In this document: positions 29,468 through 38,129 of the stretch, piece by piece | Layout: each line of letters starts with the position of its first letter | Position numbering within the stretch: position 1 is the stretch's first letter | Assembly: GCA_963814315.1 (NCBI GenBank) | Contig: CAWFCG010000003.1 | Location: forward strand, 930,001 to 994,000 | Reading direction: 5' to 3' | From: JAFMJV01 sp963814315 | GTDB taxonomy: Bacteria; Chloroflexota; Limnocylindria; Limnocylindrales; CSP1-4 | Length of the DNA stretch: 64,000 nucleotides | The notes under the pieces: generated by a model | What the model was told of the DNA's origin: nothing | What the model saw: only the letters and a program-made list of their open reading frames with translations | The model's database searches: none | Position numbers and translations under genes: made by a program

Positions 29468-30763
29468 GTGGACATGAACCTCACCCTCGGGCTGTTGGCG
29501 CTCGCGATCGCGGGCTACGGGCTGGTGGCCGCAACGCTCTCCCACCGATCGGTCTCAGCCCCCTTCAGCTTCCTGGTCATGGGGGCCCTCATCGGCGGCG
29601 GTGCCATCGAGATCGTCGCATTCGAGCCTCCCGATCGTTCCGTGCTCGGCAGCCTCGCCGAGATCACCCTGGCGTTGGTCCTCTTCAGCGCGGCGTCCAC
29701 CATCAGGCTCAAACGACTGGAAGTGGATTCGCCCATCGTGTTCCGCCTGCTGGCGGTTGGATTGCCCTTGACGATCGCCTTGGGGACGCTCTTGGCATTG
29801 GGCTTGTTTCCCGGCATCTCGTTCGGTGTCGCGCTGCTGATGGGGGCCATCCTGGCGCCGACCGATGCTGACCTGGGGCATGCGGTCGTCGCCGACCGAT
29901 CGATTCCGGCGCGGGTGCGACGCATCCTGAGTGCCGAGAGCGGTCTCAACGACGGGATCGCCGCTCCGGTCGTGACGGTCGGCATCGCACTGGCCACCAT
30001 CGGTGAGTTCGGCAGTGAGACCGTCGTCCTTGAGGCCGCCTGGCAGCTGGGCCTCGCCGTGGTCATCGGCATTGCCATCGGCGGACCGGGGCGCTGGCTG
30101 TTGGGACGTGCCGACAGGCGCGGGTCCGCCACGTCAGGCTCCCGCCAGCTGGCCACGCTTGCCTTGGCGCTGGCCGGCTACTTCATCGCCATGGGCCTCG
30201 GGGCGAGCGGCTTCATCGCAGCGTTCGTGGCCGGCCTTGCCTTCGGTTCCGGCAACAAGGAGCGTGTCGATTCGGCGGTGTCGTTCACCGAAGCGCAGTC
30301 GTCCCTGCTGTCCATCCTGGTTTGGCTCATCTTCGGCTTGATCATGGTCAGCGAGCACGCACTGGAGCGGATCGACCCCGCGGTCATCCTCTACGCCCTG
30401 CTGTCGCTCACCGTCATTCGCATGCTGCCGGTCGCCATCTCGTTGGTCGGCAGCGGGTTCGACCGCACCACTGTCGGCTTCATGGGGTGGTTCGGCCCGC
30501 GTGGGCTGGCCTCGGTCGTCTTCTTGCTGCTGGCCATCGAGGCCCTCGACTCGGCCGGGTTGCCCACCGATCCGCTGGGGTCGGTGGTGGCCTGGACGGT
30601 CGTGCTCTCGGTCGTCCTCCACGGCTTCAGCTCCCGGGGCCTGGCCCGTTGGTACGGACGAATCGCCCGCACACTGCCGTCTGACCGACCCGAACACATC
30701 GGCGAACAAGAACCACGCCGAGCCGCCTGGGCCATCCACGACGCGGGCGTCGATGCAGGCTGA
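29468..30763 (+). CDS. Cation:proton antiporter (CPA1/NhaP-like)
   Basis: A 431-residue membrane protein of about twelve helices exchanging Na+ or K+ for H+. Ion-binding motifs APTDADLGHAVV and LSAESGLNDGIAAP (TD and ND-type residues) match CPA1 exchangers. The hydrophilic C-terminus is short, so no TrkA-type regulatory domain is fused. GTG at 29468 and ATG at 29474 are both possible starts; TAGGCT at 29452-29457 is a candidate -10. It is probably a pH or salt homeostasis protein; the cation is not predictable here. Confidence 0.87.
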   Translation: MDMNLTLGLLALAIAGYGLVAATLSHRSVSAPFSFLVMGALIGGGAIEIVAFEPPDRSVLGSLAEITLALVLFSAASTIRLKRLEVDSPIVFRLLAVGLPLTIALGTLLALGLFPGISFGVALLMGAILAPTDADLGHAVVADRSIPARVRRILSAESGLNDGIAAPVVTVGIALATIGEFGSETVVLEAAWQLGLAVVIGIAIGGPGRWLLGRADRRGSATSGSRQLATLALALAGYFIAMGLGASGFIAAFVAGLAFGSGNKERVDSAVSFTEAQSSLLSILVWLIFGLIMVSEHALERIDPAVILYALLSLTVIRMLPVAISLVGSGFDRTTVGFMGWFGPRGLASVVFLLLAIEALDSAGLPTDPLGSVVAWTVVLSVVLHGFSSRGLARWYGRIARTLPSDRPEHIGEQEPRRAAWAIHDAGVDAG

Positions 30764-30815
30764 TGGTCAGGACGCGCCTCCGGCCCATCACGCGCCGGCA
30801 GACTATCCTGACGGC

Positions 30816-31391
30816 ATGAAGAAGCGCCACGCCGCCGTCGCCTCCATGCTCACCCTGACCCTGTCGCTGGCGCTCGTGGCCAGTGCCAGTGCCCAAGTCG
30901 CGACGCTGAGCACTCCCGCCCCCGATGCCACGGCCGAGGCCCCCGCCGAACAAGTCGACGGTGAGGAGGCCATCCTCGAGTTCGTTGCCTGCCTGCGCGA
31001 CAACGGCCTTGACATCCCGGACCCGCAGTTCGGCCCCGATGGCATCCGCTTCGCCGATCCCTCGCTCATGGCCAGTATCGACTTTCAGAGCCGCGAGTTC
31101 GTCGATGCCCTGGAGGCATGCCAGGACCTGCTGGCCGCGCTGCAGCCGCAGATCGACCCCGAGCAGCAGGCAGAGCAGAACGAGCAGCTATTGGTGTTCG
31201 CCGAGTGCATGCGGCGCGAAGGCATCGATTTCCCCGATCCCGATCCAGTGCGAGGTCTGACCATCGGCTCGATGCGAGGACCGGACGGTGAACTGGTGAT
31301 CGACCCCTTCTCGCCCGAGTTCCAGGCTGCCAGCACCACCTGCGCCGGAGAGGTCGGCCTGGATGTGACTGGTGGCCCACCGACACCCTGA
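30816..31391 (+). CDS. Secreted protein with CxR(D/E)xG repeats (a)
   Basis: A 191-residue exported protein with no known function. The signal peptide (KKRHAAVASMLTLTLSLALV to ASAQ) is followed by two similar units, FVACLRDNGLDIPDPQFGP and FAECMRREGIDFPDPDPVR, each with a paired later cysteine (EACQDL, TTCAGE). This Cys-Met/Leu-Arg...Gly...Pro-Asp pattern recurs in the next gene. TATCCT (30804-30809) ends 6 nt before the ATG. Location just upstream of a MacAB-like exporter suggests a functional link, for example as an envelope stress or cargo protein, but this is only inferred. Confidence 0.7.
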   Translation: MKKRHAAVASMLTLTLSLALVASASAQVATLSTPAPDATAEAPAEQVDGEEAILEFVACLRDNGLDIPDPQFGPDGIRFADPSLMASIDFQSREFVDALEACQDLLAALQPQIDPEQQAEQNEQLLVFAECMRREGIDFPDPDPVRGLTIGSMRGPDGELVIDPFSPEFQAASTTCAGEVGLDVTGGPPTP

Positions 31392-31500
31392 CCGAACGTG
31401 CGACCCGGGCGATTACACCGCGCTTACATGTGCTCGAGGGCCGATGACCCCTAGCTGGCACCATCGGCGGACACCCGCCTGACATGTCATGGAGATCTCG

Positions 31501-32133
31501 ATGCCGCACACCTCGTTCCGCGCTACCCTGACCGCGCTCCCACTGTCACTCGCCATCAGCCTCGTGATCGCAACTGGAACCTCAGCGCAGGTGGCCACGC
31601 TGGTGGATCCTGCTGCGACTCCCTCACCGACACCGGGTCAGGACGAGGGCGGCGTCGAGTTCGTTGATCGCGAAGAGGCCCTGCTGGCCTTCGCCCAGTG
31701 CATGCGCGACAACGGCATCGAGATGGACGACCCCGCGGTCGGTGGGGGCGGCCGCGGCTTCCTGCGTGCCGGTTCCGGCCCCCGAGGCGGCTTCGATGAA
31801 CTGAACGAGGACTTCGTGGTCGCCCAAGAGACATGCGGCCCGATCCTCGAAGCGGCTCGGCCGGAGGTCGACCCGATCGCCGAACAGGAACGGCTTGAGG
31901 AGCAGCTGGCGCTGGCGCAGTGCCTGCGCGAGAACGGCTTCGCCGGCTATCCCGATCCGGCCGTCGATGCTGATGGTCGGCTGCAACGGGGCGGCCGGCA
32001 GCCGCTCGAGGACGGCATCGATCGCCGCTCGGAGGCCTTCATCAACGCACTGGCGTCGTGCGCCGACGAGCTCGGTGTCGAGGAGTTCGGGCCCGGTGGC
32101 GGCCCCGGTGGAGCTGGCCGAGGAGGCGATTGA
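31501..32133 (+). CDS. Secreted protein with CxR(D/E)xG repeats (b)
   Basis: A 210-residue paralogue of the preceding protein. It has a signal peptide (ATLTALPLSLAISLVIATG to TSAQ), then FAQCMRDNGIEMDDPAVG and LAQCLRENGFAGYPDPAVD, partner cysteines (ETCGP, ASCADE), and a Gly-rich C-terminus. GGAG 6 nt upstream supports the ATG at 31501. Its TGA overlaps the ATG of the adaptor gene, so it belongs to the exporter operon 31501-35331. Function unknown. Confidence 0.75.
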   Translation: MPHTSFRATLTALPLSLAISLVIATGTSAQVATLVDPAATPSPTPGQDEGGVEFVDREEALLAFAQCMRDNGIEMDDPAVGGGGRGFLRAGSGPRGGFDELNEDFVVAQETCGPILEAARPEVDPIAEQERLEEQLALAQCLRENGFAGYPDPAVDADGRLQRGGRQPLEDGIDRRSEAFINALASCADELGVEEFGPGGGPGGAGRGGD

Positions 32134-33197
32134 TGCCGCGACTCCTTGGCTTCGGCTTGGTCGTCACGCTGGTCATCGGCGCGCTCTTCGTCGGGACGAA
32201 CCTGCCGTCCGAACGCTCACAGGATTCCGCCACCGCCGCCGCGACGCCGGTCGTGCCGGTTTCGACCGCGACCGTCCAGCAGCGAACCATGGTCTCGACC
32301 GAAGAGTTCGATGGCACCCTCGGCTACGCTGGCGAGGGCGTCATCATCTCCGGCATCAGTGGCACCTACACGCGACTGCCAAAGGAGGGTGACATCGTCA
32401 CCCTCGGCGACAAGATCTATGAAGTCGACGGCGCGGCATCCTCATACCTGATGTACGGGTCGCGCCCGGCCTACCGACCCTTGAGCACCGACAGCCCCAA
32501 TGGCCCCGACATCAAGCAACTCGAGTCGAGCCTCAAGCGACTGGGTTACCTGGACAAAAAGACGCAACCTGATCGGGACTTTCGCCAGAAGACCAAAGCT
32601 GCCGTCAAGAGGTGGGAGAAGCGCACCGCGCAGGAGAAGAACGGACTGATCGACCCGGGACAGGTCACCTTCCTGCCCAGCGACGTTCGGATCACCCAGG
32701 TCTTGCCCGAACTCGGAACACGTTCGCAGGCCGGAGGCGTGCTGGCTCGCACCAGCGGCACTGACCTGGTGGTGTCCTTCGACCTGGCGGCAGATCGCCG
32801 TGACATCCTGGCGATCGGTAACGAGGTCAACGTCGAACTGCCGGACGGAACCACCGCGGCGGGCACCGTCTCCGAGATCGACCGCGTGGCCGAGACGCTC
32901 GCTGGCGCGAGCGAGCCGACGGTCGCGGTCACCATCGTGTTGACCGACGCCACCACGGTCGGCGACCTCGACGGGGCGGAGGTCACCGTCAGCGTGGTTC
33001 GTCTGACACGGCCCGATGTGCTCACCGTGCCGGTGGACGCGCTGCTGGCGCTGCGTGAGGGCGGCTACGCGCTGGAGATGGTGGCTGACGACGGTTCCAG
33101 CTACCTCACCCTGGCTGAGGTCGGACTGTTCGATGACGATGGGGTGGAGGTCAGCGGTGACTTCAAGGCCGGTGACAAGGTCGTCGTGCCGGCATGA
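32133..33197 (+). CDS. MacA-like adaptor with peptidoglycan-binding domain
   Basis: A 354-residue membrane-anchored adaptor. An N-terminal signal anchor (GFGLVVTLVIGALFVGTNL) is followed by a short beta/biotinyl-lipoyl-like part (VSTEEFDGTLGYAG, GISGTYTRLPKEGDIV). A peptidoglycan-binding-1-type repeat comes next (DIKQLESSLKRLGYLD, KTKAAVKRWEKR). The C-terminal half resembles HlyD/RND adaptors (VLTVPVDALLALREGGYALE). Such hybrids in cell walls without an outer membrane may link the ABC exporter to peptidoglycan. Overlaps both neighbours, so it is translationally coupled. Confidence 0.82.
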   Translation: MPRLLGFGLVVTLVIGALFVGTNLPSERSQDSATAAATPVVPVSTATVQQRTMVSTEEFDGTLGYAGEGVIISGISGTYTRLPKEGDIVTLGDKIYEVDGAASSYLMYGSRPAYRPLSTDSPNGPDIKQLESSLKRLGYLDKKTQPDRDFRQKTKAAVKRWEKRTAQEKNGLIDPGQVTFLPSDVRITQVLPELGTRSQAGGVLARTSGTDLVVSFDLAADRRDILAIGNEVNVELPDGTTAAGTVSEIDRVAETLAGASEPTVAVTIVLTDATTVGDLDGAEVTVSVVRLTRPDVLTVPVDALLALREGGYALEMVADDGSSYLTLAEVGLFDDDGVEVSGDFKAGDKVVVPA

Positions 33198-34069
33198 TCG
33201 ACCCTCGCGGTCGACTAGGCCCGCCTCGTAAGCTGCCTGCAGCGGGACCGCCGCCGGTCCGGGCCTCGCGGCCGCCGATGACCCCGATCATGCCGCCGAT
33301 GGCCGCGGCGTCGAGACAGCAGCCGCGCACCATGGCGTCAGGGCACCCGACTGGCCCGCGCCCTCCGCGACGCCTTGGGCCAGTGGTCCTGGACCTCCAG
33401 GGGGCGGTACGCACGTACCCGGGCAACCCTCCGGTGGAAGCGTTGAGAGGCGTGAACCTGCGCGTCCAGGCTGGTGAGCTGGTCGCCATCGTGGGTCCGT
33501 CAGGCTCCGGCAAGTCAACGCTGCTGCACGTGCTGGGCACGTTGGACAAACCCACCGCGGGTGTCGTCAAGGTCGCCGGCTTCGATATCGGCAAGCTGTC
33601 CGACCGGGACCTCAGTGGCCTGCGCAGCCAGCACGTGGGCTTCATCTTCCAGCAGTTCTTCCTGCTGGAGGGCATGAGTGCTGCGGACAATGTCGGGAAC
33701 GGCCTGCTGTATCGGGGCATCAGCCCGACCGAACGTCGTCGTCTGGCGGGCGAGGCACTCGAGCGCGTCGCGCTGTCGCATCGCGCCGACCATCGACCGG
33801 GCAAACTCTCGGGCGGGGAGCGCCAGCGAGTCGCCATCGCCCGCGCCATCGTGGGAAGGCCCAGCTTGGTGCTGGCCGATGAGCCTACCGGCAACCTCGA
33901 TAGCACCACGGGCAAGCGCATCCTCGACCTGCTCGATGAGCTCAACCGCGTCGATGGCACCACCATCGTGGTCATCACCCACGACCAAGCGGTGGCGGCA
34001 CGATTGCCGCGGCGGCTGGAGATCCTCGACGGGCGGATCGTGCGCGACTCCATCGGCATCGCAGCATGA
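33194..34069 (+). CDS. MacB-type ABC transporter ATP-binding protein
   Basis: ATPase of an FtsX-like exporter, 291 residues. Walker A is VGPSGSGKSTLLHVLGTLD, the Q-loop is GFIFQQFFLLEG, the signature LSGGERQRVAIARAI and Walker B VLADEPTGNLD; the switch His is in VVITHDQ. The first 60 residues are Pro/Arg-rich and not conserved, so a later start (for example the ATG at codon 47) is possible; the ATG at 33194 overlaps the adaptor stop by 4 bp. LolD/MacB-type ATPases couple to a permease with a large external domain. Confidence 0.9.
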   Translation: MIDPRGRLGPPRKLPAAGPPPVRASRPPMTPIMPPMAAASRQQPRTMASGHPTGPRPPRRLGPVVLDLQGAVRTYPGNPPVEALRGVNLRVQAGELVAIVGPSGSGKSTLLHVLGTLDKPTAGVVKVAGFDIGKLSDRDLSGLRSQHVGFIFQQFFLLEGMSAADNVGNGLLYRGISPTERRRLAGEALERVALSHRADHRPGKLSGGERQRVAIARAIVGRPSLVLADEPTGNLDSTTGKRILDLLDELNRVDGTTIVVITHDQAVAARLPRRLEILDGRIVRDSIGIAA

Positions 34070-35331
34070 GTCGTGCCGCCCAGCCGGCTTCCCCTCCCGC
34101 CTTCGTAGCGGCGCCTCCGCCATCAGTGCCATCCCAGCCGAATAAGCCCCGGGCGAGCCGGCTCCACCTCACCGATCTCCTGGGGCTCGGCGCCATCGGC
34201 CTGCGAACCAGTCGAGTGCGCGCCGCCCTCACCATGGCCGGCATCGCTATCGGCATCGCGGCCATGGTTGGTGTCCTCGTCATCAGCGAATCCAGCCGCT
34301 CGGACCTGCTGGCACAGCTCGACCGCCTGGGCACCAACATGCTGCGCATCACCCCCGGCCAGACGCTGTTCGGCGGCGAGGCTGAGCTGGCACCCGAGGC
34401 GCGTGGCATGATCGCCCGCGTTGGGTCGGTGGAGTCAGCCTCCTCCGTGGCGTCCGTCGATGCCACGGTCCGGCGTACTGACTACATCGACGAGGGGCGC
34501 ACCGGTGGCATCAGCGTCACCGCCGCGGACCTCGATCTGCTCGACACGTTGCGCGCGGAGGTAGCGGTCGGCTCGTGGTTGGATGCAGTCTCCTCGACCC
34601 TGCCCACGACGGTGCTCGGTAATACCGCTGCGCGCCGCCTCGGTATCGACAAGCCCGGCGTGCGGGTGTGGCTGAGCGATCGTTGGTTCAGCGTGGTCGG
34701 CATCCTGGCGCCCGTGGAACTCGCGTCCGAGCTCGACAGCTCTGCCTTCATCGGCGTACCCGTGTCGGAGCAGCTCTTCGACTACGGTGGCTCGCCCTCC
34801 ACGATCTACGTGCGCAGCGACGTCGACTACATCGAGGAGGTGCGCGCGGTCATGGGGCGCACGGCCAATCCGGAGGACGCCAGCGAGATCGAGGTCACCC
34901 GGCCGTCCGATGTCATCGAGGCCAAGGCCGCCGCGGCGACGGCGTTCACCGAGCTGTTCCTTGGCTTGGGGGCGGTGGCGCTCATCGTGGGTGGGGTCGG
35001 CATCGCCAACGTGATGCTCATGTCCGTACTCGAGCGCCGCTCGGAGATCGGCTTGCGTCGGGCGCTGGGCGCCACACGCCGCCACATCGCGATGCAGTTC
35101 GTGAGCGAAGCGCTGACCCTCGCCTTCGCAGGCGGCGTGCTGGGCGTGTTGCTGGGCGCCGGACTCGCGGTGGCCTACGCCATCTCGCAGTCATGGACGC
35201 CCATCATCCCGCCGGTGGCTGTGGCTGGCGGCATCATCGCCGCCTTGGCCATCGGCGCCTTGGCCGGCTTCTACCCCGCCATGCGGGCCGCCCGGCTCAG
35301 TCCGACCGATGCCTTGCGGGGCTCCGAATGA
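34066..35331 (+). CDS. MacB-type FtsX-domain ABC permease
   Basis: A 421-residue permease. The N-terminal helix (IRTSRVRAALTMAGIAIGIA-like segment) is followed by a MacB periplasmic-core domain (about 70-270), then the three FtsX helices. FtsX marks are NVMLMSVLERRSEIGLRRAL and the C-terminal GFYPAMRAARLSPTDALRG. It overlaps the ATPase gene by 4 bp. With the adaptor and ATPase it would form a mechanotransmission-type exporter for a peptide, lipid or macrolide; the cargo is unknown. Confidence 0.9.
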   Translation: MSRAAQPASPPAFVAAPPPSVPSQPNKPRASRLHLTDLLGLGAIGLRTSRVRAALTMAGIAIGIAAMVGVLVISESSRSDLLAQLDRLGTNMLRITPGQTLFGGEAELAPEARGMIARVGSVESASSVASVDATVRRTDYIDEGRTGGISVTAADLDLLDTLRAEVAVGSWLDAVSSTLPTTVLGNTAARRLGIDKPGVRVWLSDRWFSVVGILAPVELASELDSSAFIGVPVSEQLFDYGGSPSTIYVRSDVDYIEEVRAVMGRTANPEDASEIEVTRPSDVIEAKAAAATAFTELFLGLGAVALIVGGVGIANVMLMSVLERRSEIGLRRALGATRRHIAMQFVSEALTLAFAGGVLGVLLGAGLAVAYAISQSWTPIIPPVAVAGGIIAALAIGALAGFYPAMRAARLSPTDALRGSE

Positions 35332-35337
35332 GCCACA

Positions 35338-35742
35338 TCACGACGCGCGCAGTCGGGTGGGCTCGATGTGGATGCGGACCGGATAGTCGGCCGCGAACGA
35401 CTCGGGCGTCATGTCCAGGTCCGACATGGGCACCTCGTACTTGGCCACGTAGCGCTCGTCCTCGTTGGCTGGTGGGCCGTCGGCCACGATCCGGGCCGTG
35501 CCTTCGATGATCACGACCTCACCACCCGAGGGCGTGCTGTTGAGGTTGAGGCAGACCCGCCCATTGGCCTCGACGTTGCGCGCGCGAGGGGTCCGACCCA
35601 GCGAATAGATGACGATGACGTCATCCTGGATCAGGAACCAGACCGGCGAAGTCTGGGGTTGTCCGGCGGGGGTGACCGTGGTCATCCAGATGACGAGCTC
35701 GCCGGCCAAGCGCTCCTGGATGTCGGGGCGTTCATCGAACAT
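35338..35742 (-). CDS. PPOX-class F420-dependent-type reductase
   Basis: A 134-residue split-barrel protein resembling the Rv3369-like F420-binding branch of pyridoxamine-phosphate-oxidase-like proteins. Marks are IWMTTVTPAGQPQTSPVWFL, IYSLGRTPRARNVEANGRV and VVIIEGTARIV. It probably binds a flavin or deazaflavin (F420) and reduces a small molecule; the substrate is unknown. ATG at 35742 gives the family length; an upstream in-frame ATG at 35790 would overlap the divergent gene. A second candidate F420 enzyme is at 38926. Confidence 0.75.
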   Translation of the reverse strand: MFDERPDIQERLAGELVIWMTTVTPAGQPQTSPVWFLIQDDVIVIYSLGRTPRARNVEANGRVCLNLNSTPSGGEVVIIEGTARIVADGPPANEDERYVAKYEVPMSDLDMTPESFAADYPVRIHIEPTRLRAS

Positions 35743-35788
35743 GGGCACAGCATAGTGGGCGAGGTCGGCCCTCGTCGAGGTGTGCCCC

Positions 35789-36136
35789 ATGACAGATCTG
35801 CCGACGGCATCCCGCACCTTCAGTCGCGCCGATGTCGCCTACCATGTGCCCATGCTCCAGCAGGACGGCTCCATCCGTATCGCCTGGCAAGCCGATGGCT
35901 TCGAGGCCATCTTCGTGCGCGCGCGCTTCCGACCTCCGGCCGATCTTGACGGCTTCGCCCGCGTGGTCGCAGACGTCGCCCTGCTGGAGCGAACGCTGCC
36001 CGACCTGCGCACGGAGCTGCGCAAGCGCTACCCAGGTGCGTTCGATCTCATCACCGATGAACCGGCCTCGACGCCAGGCCGCGTCATCGTGACCTTCCAT
36101 CCGCCCCGAGGCGATCCCAACCCGGATCCCTGGTGA
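35789..36136 (+). CDS. Small protein of unknown function upstream of pabB
   Basis: A 115-residue soluble protein with no family I recognise. It shows an N-terminal FSRADVAYHVPM, then strands IRIAWQADGFEAIFVRARF, an acidic helix LDGFARVVADVALLERTL, and a Pro-rich end (HPPRGDPNPDPW). ATG at 35789 is used; GTG at 35780 is also in frame. It lies 4 bp before pabB, so the two are likely co-transcribed. A link to folate biosynthesis is possible but only positional. Confidence 0.55.
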   Translation: MTDLPTASRTFSRADVAYHVPMLQQDGSIRIAWQADGFEAIFVRARFRPPADLDGFARVVADVALLERTLPDLRTELRKRYPGAFDLITDEPASTPGRVIVTFHPPRGDPNPDPW

Positions 36137-36140
36137 CCAC

Positions 36141-37217
36141 GTGAACGGAACGACACTTGAGATCCAGGAAGCCGCCGGCGCCTTCCTGGTGCTCGAAGGC
36201 CACCTTCGTGCGGCCGGCTTCTTCGAGGCTGAAGGCCGGGCCGCTTCCGGTTTGGTTGCCGATGTCTACCTTGGCTACGGACTGTCAGAGTGCCAGCGGC
36301 GCAGTGGGCGGACACCCCTCCCCGAGCCGGCAGCACTACCCCTGGCCGCGTGCCACATCCGCAGCGCTGCTGATGTGCCGACGACCGCAGGTCACTTCCA
36401 GGTCGACACCTGGCAACAGACCTGGAGCGCCGCCGACTACGAAGGCGCCGTTGCCCAGGCGCGTGACGCCATCGCGGCAGGCGAGGTGTACCAGGTCAAT
36501 CTCGTGCAGCACCTCTCGGCGTCATTCCGGGGCGACCCGGCCGGCATCGCGGCCGCCCTGGTGCCGTTCTCACCACTCCACGCGCGCCCCCTGCAGGGCG
36601 GGGATTGGACCATCGTGTCGGCGTCCCCGGAGCTCTTCCTGGCACGCCGCGGGCGGCGTGTCCGGACCATGCCCATCAAGGGCACGCGGCCGCGTGGCGA
36701 TGGTGAGGCCTTGCGCCGCTCCGCCAAGGACGCCGCCGAACACGTGATGATCGTCGACCTTGAGCGCAACGACCTTGGTCGCATCTGCGAGCCCGGCAGC
36801 GTCTGCTGGCCGCGATTGATGTCGGCTCGACCCATGGCCGGCGTCGAGCACCTCGTTTCGGTCGTCGAAGGCCGCCTGCGCGACGATGTCGGCTGGGCCG
36901 ACGCGATGTCAGCGATGTTCCCGGGTGGCTCGGTGACGGGCGCCCCCAAGATCGCCGCCCTCGACCACATCAACGCACTCGAGCCGGTCGGTCGAGGCGC
37001 CTCCATGGGAGCGATAGGTACGGTTTGGCCCAACGGCGACTTCGAGCTGGCCCTGACGATCCGCACCTTCGCCATCGTCGATGATCGCATCCACTTCTGG
37101 GTCGGTGGCGGCATCGTCTGGGATTCGGAGCCGGAGGCCGAGGTGGAGGAGTCGTGGGTCAAGGCCCGTCCCCTGCTCAAGGCCATCGGCAACGCCTCGG
37201 GGGCAGCAGCGGCATGA
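36141..37217 (+). CDS. pabB: Aminodeoxychorismate synthase component I
   Basis: Converts chorismate plus ammonia to 4-amino-4-deoxychorismate for folate. The 358 residues are the chorismate-binding domain: AGEVYQVNLVQHL, SASPELFLARRGRRV, PIKGTRPRG (the lysine form typical of PabB rather than TrpE), MIVDLERNDLGRIC, FPGGSVTGAPKIAAL and FWVGGGIVWDSEPEAE. No glutamine amidotransferase (PabA) is in the window. The GTG at 36141 precedes conserved sequence. pabC overlaps its 3' end by 4 bp. Confidence 0.92.
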   Translation: MNGTTLEIQEAAGAFLVLEGHLRAAGFFEAEGRAASGLVADVYLGYGLSECQRRSGRTPLPEPAALPLAACHIRSAADVPTTAGHFQVDTWQQTWSAADYEGAVAQARDAIAAGEVYQVNLVQHLSASFRGDPAGIAAALVPFSPLHARPLQGGDWTIVSASPELFLARRGRRVRTMPIKGTRPRGDGEALRRSAKDAAEHVMIVDLERNDLGRICEPGSVCWPRLMSARPMAGVEHLVSVVEGRLRDDVGWADAMSAMFPGGSVTGAPKIAALDHINALEPVGRGASMGAIGTVWPNGDFELALTIRTFAIVDDRIHFWVGGGIVWDSEPEAEVEESWVKARPLLKAIGNASGAAAA

Positions 37218-38077
37218 TGTCGATGGTCGGGCCGCTCGCAGTCGGCGTCATGGGACGCGGCGTCGTCGACCCCGGGGTTCCGGTCGTCCACGCCGACGAC
37301 GCCGGCCTATTGCGTGGGCTGGCGGCATTCGAGACGTTGCGCGTCTACGCCGGACGGCCGTTCGCCATGGCCGACCACCTTGAGCGGCTGGCGCAATCGG
37401 CTCTACGGATGCGCCTGTCCATACCCGACCTCCCGTCGCTTGAAGAGCTGGCCGCCAGCACTCTGGCAGCGGCCGGCGTGGCCGACTGCTCGCTCCGCTT
37501 CACCGTCACCGGTGGGCGTCCGGGAGGAGGACCGGTGTCGATGGTCGTCGTCCTTCCCCTGCCCGGCGACCTCGAAGCCATCCGTGCGCGTGGCATCCGT
37601 GCCGTCTCCCTGCAGCTGGGCACGGACCCACGCCTGCGGAAGGACTCGCCCTGGCTCCTCGACGGCGTGAAATCCACCTCGTATGCAGTCAACATGGCCG
37701 CCTTCGACGAGGCGCGACGCCGAGGCGCCGAGGATGCCGTCTTCATCGCTGCCGACGGCTCCGTCCTCGAAGGGCCGGTGACGAACGTTTGGTGGCGCCA
37801 TGGCGAGGCGCTCCACACGCCCGCTCTTGATCTCGGCATCCTGGCTGGCGTGACGCGAGCGCACATCCTGCAACTGGCCCGTGAGGCCGGATACCCGGTC
37901 ATCGAGGGCTGGTTCCCGCTGGCCGACATGGCTTCCGCGGATGAGGCCTTCAGCTCCTCCTCGGTCCGCGAGCTCATGCCCATCGTCTGGCTCGATGACA
38001 CACCGGTGGGTGACGGCCGCCCCGGCTCTGCCATGCTGGCGCTCCAGGCGAGCCTACGGCGTGCTGCCGGCGTGTGA
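37214..38077 (+). CDS. pabC: Aminodeoxychorismate lyase (class IV PLP enzyme)
   Basis: Releases pyruvate from aminodeoxychorismate to give 4-aminobenzoate. The 287-residue fold-type IV PLP enzyme has GLLRGLAAFETLRVYAG near the N-terminus, the Schiff-base Lys region LLDGVKSTSYAVNMAA, the glutamate region EGPVTNVWW, and a phosphate-binding SSSVRELMPI. Branched-chain aminotransferases share this fold, but the 4-bp overlap with pabB favours PabC. The ATG at 37214 uses ATGA coupling; 37217 is an alternative. Confidence 0.88.
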   Translation: MMSMVGPLAVGVMGRGVVDPGVPVVHADDAGLLRGLAAFETLRVYAGRPFAMADHLERLAQSALRMRLSIPDLPSLEELAASTLAAAGVADCSLRFTVTGGRPGGGPVSMVVVLPLPGDLEAIRARGIRAVSLQLGTDPRLRKDSPWLLDGVKSTSYAVNMAAFDEARRRGAEDAVFIAADGSVLEGPVTNVWWRHGEALHTPALDLGILAGVTRAHILQLAREAGYPVIEGWFPLADMASADEAFSSSSVRELMPIVWLDDTPVGDGRPGSAMLALQASLRRAAGV

Positions 38078-38106
38078 TCGGGTGCCCTCGCCGGAGTGAA
38101 TCACGA

Positions 38107-38129
38107 GACCCACGCTCGATGCGTGGGTC
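38107..38129 (+). terminator. Hairpin after pabC
   Basis: GACCCACGC-TCGAT-GCGTGGGTC is a perfect 9-bp stem with a 5-nt loop, 30 nt after the pabC stop. No T-run follows. Terminator or mRNA 3'-end structure. Confidence 0.65.

Noticed and set aside
35338..36136. Toxin-antitoxin pair
   Set aside because: Two small divergent genes, but one is a PPOX-type reductase and the other is coupled to pabB; neither resembles a known toxin or antitoxin.
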